From Mesostigma viride (taxonomy: Eukaryota > Streptophyta > Mesostigmatophyceae > Mesostigmatales > Mesostigmataceae): 25,487 nt of DNA. The translations under genes were made by a program, and so were the position numbers. Where the stretch lies: the NCBI GenBank assembly GCA_009746045.1, contig RPFO01001914.1, positions 1 to 25,487 of the forward strand, in the 5' to 3' direction. The notes beneath the pieces were generated by a model. That model made no database searches, was not told the origin of the DNA, and was given only the letters and a program-made list of their open reading frames with translations. Shown piece by piece: positions 22,709 to 25,487 of the stretch (position 1 is its first letter; each line of letters begins with the position of its first letter).

Positions 22709-23224
22709 TTATTCATGGTTGATAACCCTCTCAACGGGTTCTCTGGCGCCTAGGACCGCTTTCTGGCTCTTCTTTCTAGAATACCAGTAATAGTGCAGGG
22801 TTATAAAGGCGATAGTCATCGCTCCGTACGCGACGACGCCCGTCAATGTCCCGTGGGGCTTGATTGACCCCCACATGTCGTGCGCGTACACCCTGTAGTA
22901 TTTCCACGTCCATGCCATGAACGCCACGCCAATCAATCCCTGGACACCCTGCCAGGTCTTGTGATGATTCGAGAACACGACGCCGTGTCCGATGAGACAC
23001 GCGGCCGATATCGCCAAAAAGAACCCGTAGTTTGTGATCTTAGAAAGGCTAAAATGCCACGGGTAGCGGTCGAAATCCCCGGTGAAACCAAGGGGAGGCT
23101 CCGTGTATCGCTGGCTCATAAAAAGCTTCTGTTTCCAACCCGGTGGTTGGATTTTTATCGTCTTCCCGATGTCGAAGTTTTGAATCGTCCCGCGGTCCCC
23201 GGCGATTTCGCGTTCGAAGTCCAT
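22709..23224 (-). CDS. Three-pass membrane protein (hypothetical)
   Basis: 171 residues, ATG 23224. On the minus strand TATAATAA abuts the ATG, a late-promoter-like start. A soluble N-terminal ~60 residues is followed by three hydrophobic spans: about 64-84 (NYGFFLAISAACLIGHGVVF), 91-110 (WQGVQGLIGVAFMAWTWKYY) and 125-148 (GTLTGVVAYGAMTIAFITLH). The C-terminus is charged (SRKKSQKAVLGAREP). It is rich in aromatic residues and His near the membrane. The family is not recognised; a virion membrane protein is the likeliest reading. Confidence 0.65.
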   Translation of the reverse strand: MDFEREIAGDRGTIQNFDIGKTIKIQPPGWKQKLFMSQRYTEPPLGFTGDFDRYPWHFSLSKITNYGFFLAISAACLIGHGVVFSNHHKTWQGVQGLIGVAFMAWTWKYYRVYAHDMWGSIKPHGTLTGVVAYGAMTIAFITLHYYWYSRKKSQKAVLGAREPVERVINHE

Positions 23225-23246
23225 TTATTATAGTGTCTTCACAATT

Positions 23247-23621
23247 TTAGGCGACGGCATCGTCGACGGGCGTCTTTTCCTTGGACGAAGGTGTGTAGCT
23301 GCCGATGAGGTACTTCACGGCGAAATCTCCCGCCGTCCACCCGTTCGCGAGTTTGTAACTCGCCTCGATCTTTGACCCCACACGCCTCATCTCGTTGAGA
23401 CACTTTCGCACGTCGCCGACAGACAGGTTTGGGATGGAAGTGCTCATGTAAGGGGCCTTCTTGGTCTTTTTTCCGTCAGACTCTTCGGATCCCGATTCAG
23501 AAGAAGGAGCCTCTACTGCGGAGGGGGGTGGCTCGGCCTTAGGCTCTCGCTTGACCCGTTTGCGCTTTTGTTCGACCGCCTCGGGAACGGGGGCGGTAGT
23601 CATATCGGTCGCGGAAGCCAT
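23247..23621 (-). CDS. Hypothetical protein with charged low-complexity N-terminus
   Basis: 124 residues, ATG 23621. Residues 1-58 are low complexity: a basic stretch (KRKRVKREPKAEPPP, a likely nuclear localisation signal) and an acidic Ser-rich stretch (SSESGSEESDGKK). The C-terminal half (SIPNLSVGDVRKCLNEMRRV, KIEASYKLANGWTAGDFAVK) could form a small helical domain. No family is recognised. It is divergent from the VLTF3 gene across about 90 bp. Confidence 0.6.
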   Translation of the reverse strand: MASATDMTTAPVPEAVEQKRKRVKREPKAEPPPSAVEAPSSESGSEESDGKKTKKAPYMSTSIPNLSVGDVRKCLNEMRRVGSKIEASYKLANGWTAGDFAVKYLIGSYTPSSKEKTPVDDAVA

Positions 23622-23713
23622 TGGGGAGGATCGAGTACATCTACAGCGGCCACAAATTTATTCCCCCGTTGAACGCGCTCGAGCCTAGAAAGTTTTCTGA
23701 GCTATTTGTCGTC

Positions 23714-24829
23714 ATGGACAAGACCACCGTCGAGGCCAAACTGAAGGAGTGCATGGATTGGTTCGACGCCCAGAACGGGGAGAGGGAGACGGAGAGGATG
23801 GAGTTTATGCTCGAAGTGCTTCCTCTGTACTCTCGCTACCTGGCGGCGGTCGGAAAACGAGAGGCGAGACGTCCGACCACATCACTCCAGTCGACGGGGA
23901 AGGGCAAGGTGAAGTTCGTGTCCGACGGGTGGGTTACGATCACGGAACCGGGGAAAGAGTCCACCGTCACGGTCGAGGAGGCGCAGAAACGGGGGTTCCT
24001 GTCCGAGCGGAAGGTGAAGCACGAGAAACTCGATACCGGAGAGGCGGTTTCCAGGGGGCAGCTCTACGACGAGTTTATGCTACTCATCAGCCGTTTTCGT
24101 TACCTTCCGGCAAAGATCGTCGAGATCCGCAGGCCTCTGCACGCAGAGACCGTGGCGTACGGCTTTTGCTCCAAGTGCAACGTGAACATGGTCGAAGACC
24201 AGTCGCACGGAGACATGATTTGCAGCAAGTGCGGCGAGGCGAAGCCCGCCCACAACGACGGCATCGACGCGTGCCCCTACGGCACGCCAGTGGACAACGC
24301 GGACTACTGCTACAAGCGGATCAACCACTTTAACGAGTGCATCGCTCAATTCCACGCGCGAGAGAAGTCCACGATCCCCGAGGAGGTGATCGAGGCCGTG
24401 AGTCAGGACTTTAAGAAGGCGAGGGTCGTGAAGTCGGACATTACCGCGAAAAAAGTGCGCAAAGTGCTGAGAAAGCTGAGGCTATCCAAGTACTTCGAAC
24501 ACTCTGTGCAGATCACGCACATTTTGCAAGGATCTCCGCCTCCGACCATGACCATGGATCAGGAGGAGAGGCTGAGAAACATGTTCCGCATGATACAAAA
24601 GCCGTTTGAGGACGTGTGTCCGAAGAACAGGCGCAACTTTTTGAATTATTCATATACCATCCACAAGATGTGTCAGCTTCTAGGGTATGACGAGTTCATT
24701 GAGCATTTCCCTCTGTTGAAGAGCCGCGAGAAGTTGTGGGGTCAGGACATGATGTGGAAGGGGATCTGCGCCAAACTGAACTGGCAGTTCATCCCTTCGA
24801 CGTTCATTCCCCCGAACTCTCATCCATAG
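23714..24829 (+). CDS. Poxvirus VLTF3-like late transcription factor
   Basis: 371 residues from ATG 23714 (MDKTTVEAKLKEC). An upstream in-frame TTG at 23621 is rejected. The family is recognised from its zinc ribbon, Cys152-x2-Cys155 and Cys170-x2-Cys173 (GFCSKCNVNM; MICSKCGEAKP), followed by YCYKRINHFNECIAQFHARE and a conserved helical C-terminus (KKVRKVLRKLRLSKYFEHSV; MCQLLGYDEFIEHFPLLKSR). VLTF3 homologues are near-universal in nucleocytoplasmic large DNA viruses and act in late gene transcription. This is the strongest marker that the window is such a virus. The last 26 bp overlap the convergent PCNA gene. Confidence 0.9.
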   Translation: MDKTTVEAKLKECMDWFDAQNGERETERMEFMLEVLPLYSRYLAAVGKREARRPTTSLQSTGKGKVKFVSDGWVTITEPGKESTVTVEEAQKRGFLSERKVKHEKLDTGEAVSRGQLYDEFMLLISRFRYLPAKIVEIRRPLHAETVAYGFCSKCNVNMVEDQSHGDMICSKCGEAKPAHNDGIDACPYGTPVDNADYCYKRINHFNECIAQFHAREKSTIPEEVIEAVSQDFKKARVVKSDITAKKVRKVLRKLRLSKYFEHSVQITHILQGSPPPTMTMDQEERLRNMFRMIQKPFEDVCPKNRRNFLNYSYTIHKMCQLLGYDEFIEHFPLLKSREKLWGQDMMWKGICAKLNWQFIPSTFIPPNSHP

Positions 24830-25487
24830 GGGCGTTCTCATCGTCGGCGCCTTCGCCCACCTGGGGTGCCAGGGCGAACATGAGCGTTCCGAGGTCTCCT
24901 ATCTTGTACTTTACGATCATCGGATATTCTGGCATAATAAAGATATCTACACTGTTGCAAAGTCCCGACGCCTTTGAGAATGTGCACATGTATCGGACTG
25001 AGAAACACTCGTCGATCTCCTTGTCCCCCGCGATGTTCACCGTCACTTCGGGGTGTTCCTTCCCGATATCCAGCTGGCAGTTGCCTATATCCCCCGTGCA
25101 GCTGAGCGTGATTTCGCCGCCTCGACACTGCAGTCTCACTTTGTCGGATATGATGGAAAGGTCGCGGCAGATCTTCTGGAATTCGGAGCTGACCATCGTG
25201 ATGCAGGTCATATAGTCTTTCTCCGGGATCTCGATGAGATCGTCGTCGATGTCCATCAGTTTCATCTCGTAGAACCACCTCGTGTTCTTGGCCCGGTTTA
25301 GGATCGTGATCTCCATGACGTCGAGGTTCTCTTCCTTCAACCTCAGCTCCAACTCGTCGTTCACACACACGTTCTTGATGAGTTTGAAGAAGTTGACCAG
25401 GCTGATCCCGACCGTGTACTGCTTGTTGCAGCGGTATTCCTCGATCTTCTCGGCCTCCATAAAAGCGTGGAAAAGCGCCACATGAGA
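24804..25487 (-). CDS. PCNA-like sliding clamp, cut by the right window edge
   Basis: The frame is open through the right edge, so the N-terminus is missing. The first visible residues, SHVALFHAFMEAEKIEEY, fit the early part of PCNA (the SHVxLxxxxL segment), followed by RCNKQYTVGISLVNFFKLIK, IEIPEKDYMTCITMVSSEFQ (inter-domain region), and the usual end DLGTLMFALAPQV. An acidic tail follows. PCNA is the trimeric processivity clamp for DNA polymerase and repair proteins. The visible 227 residues fit a clamp of normal length if roughly 25-35 residues are missing. It overlaps the end of the VLTF3-like gene. Confidence 0.88.
   Translation of the reverse strand, partial: SHVALFHAFMEAEKIEEYRCNKQYTVGISLVNFFKLIKNVCVNDELELRLKEENLDVMEITILNRAKNTRWFYEMKLMDIDDDLIEIPEKDYMTCITMVSSEFQKICRDLSIISDKVRLQCRGGEITLSCTGDIGNCQLDIGKEHPEVTVNIAGDKEIDECFSVRYMCTFSKASGLCNSVDIFIMPEYPMIVKYKIGDLGTLMFALAPQVGEGADDENAPMDESSGE

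Noticed and set aside
1-25487. tRNA, rRNA, CRISPR array, insertion sequence or transposase
   Set aside because: None seen on either strand. The only repeats are the spacer copies at 426-1152 and the KilA-N gene duplication.

Overview
The window looks like part of a large eukaryotic DNA virus of the nucleocytoplasmic group (Nucleocytoviricota). It carries a poxvirus-type late transcription factor 3 homologue (VLTF3) and a PCNA sliding clamp, dense genes on both strands, many KilA-N-type and small zinc-motif proteins, and a run of tiny one- and two-pass membrane proteins. No rRNA, tRNA, CRISPR array, bacterial operon or Shine-Dalgarno pattern is visible. Promoters look eukaryotic or viral, with TATA boxes, Kozak-like starts and AATAAA-bearing AT palindromes. 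An EsV-1-7-type cysteine motif (known from brown algae and their phaeoviruses) and a Rieske oxygenase-like protein hint at an algal or other protist host. Family and host cannot be fixed from this window alone.

Layout. 1-307: end of a membrane protein gene, apparently frameshifted. 308-1157: noncoding, built from direct, tandem and inverted repeats. 1158-3208: an ADP-ribosyltransferase-domain protein and a small membrane protein. 3429-5386: two tandem KilA-N genes that share their N-terminus and promoter but differ at the C-terminus; one carries a nuclease-like domain. 5512-7117: a 41-residue highly basic peptide, an EsV-1-7-motif protein and two small membrane proteins. 7364-9336: a hypothetical protein and a NifS-like cysteine desulfurase. 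9308-13684: a very long coiled-coil protein split into three or four frames. 13723-17140: zinc-motif proteins, small membrane proteins, a membrane-anchored protein and a staphylococcal-nuclease-like enzyme. 17177-21019: a myristoylation-motif J-domain protein, two unrecognised proteins under TATA promoters, and a further KilA-N-like gene split by a frameshift. 21047-23621: a Rieske protein and three hypothetical or membrane proteins. 23714-25487: VLTF3 and PCNA (cut by the right edge), convergent and overlapping.

How the parts fit. VLTF3, PCNA and the nucleases belong to viral transcription, replication and DNA handling. The KilA-N family and zinc proteins are likely DNA-binding regulators. 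The membrane proteins and coiled-coil giant are plausible virion or assembly components. The ADP-ribosyltransferase, cysteine desulfurase, Rieske and J-domain proteins are accessory functions that probably act on host physiology. Two promoter styles can be seen: a TATA box about 45-48 bp upstream of the ATG, mostly on regulator genes, and a TA-rich element within about 20 bp of the ATG, mostly on membrane or structural genes. Several reading frames break at short homopolymers. This may be residual sequence error, so the frame breaks should be confirmed before biology is built on them.
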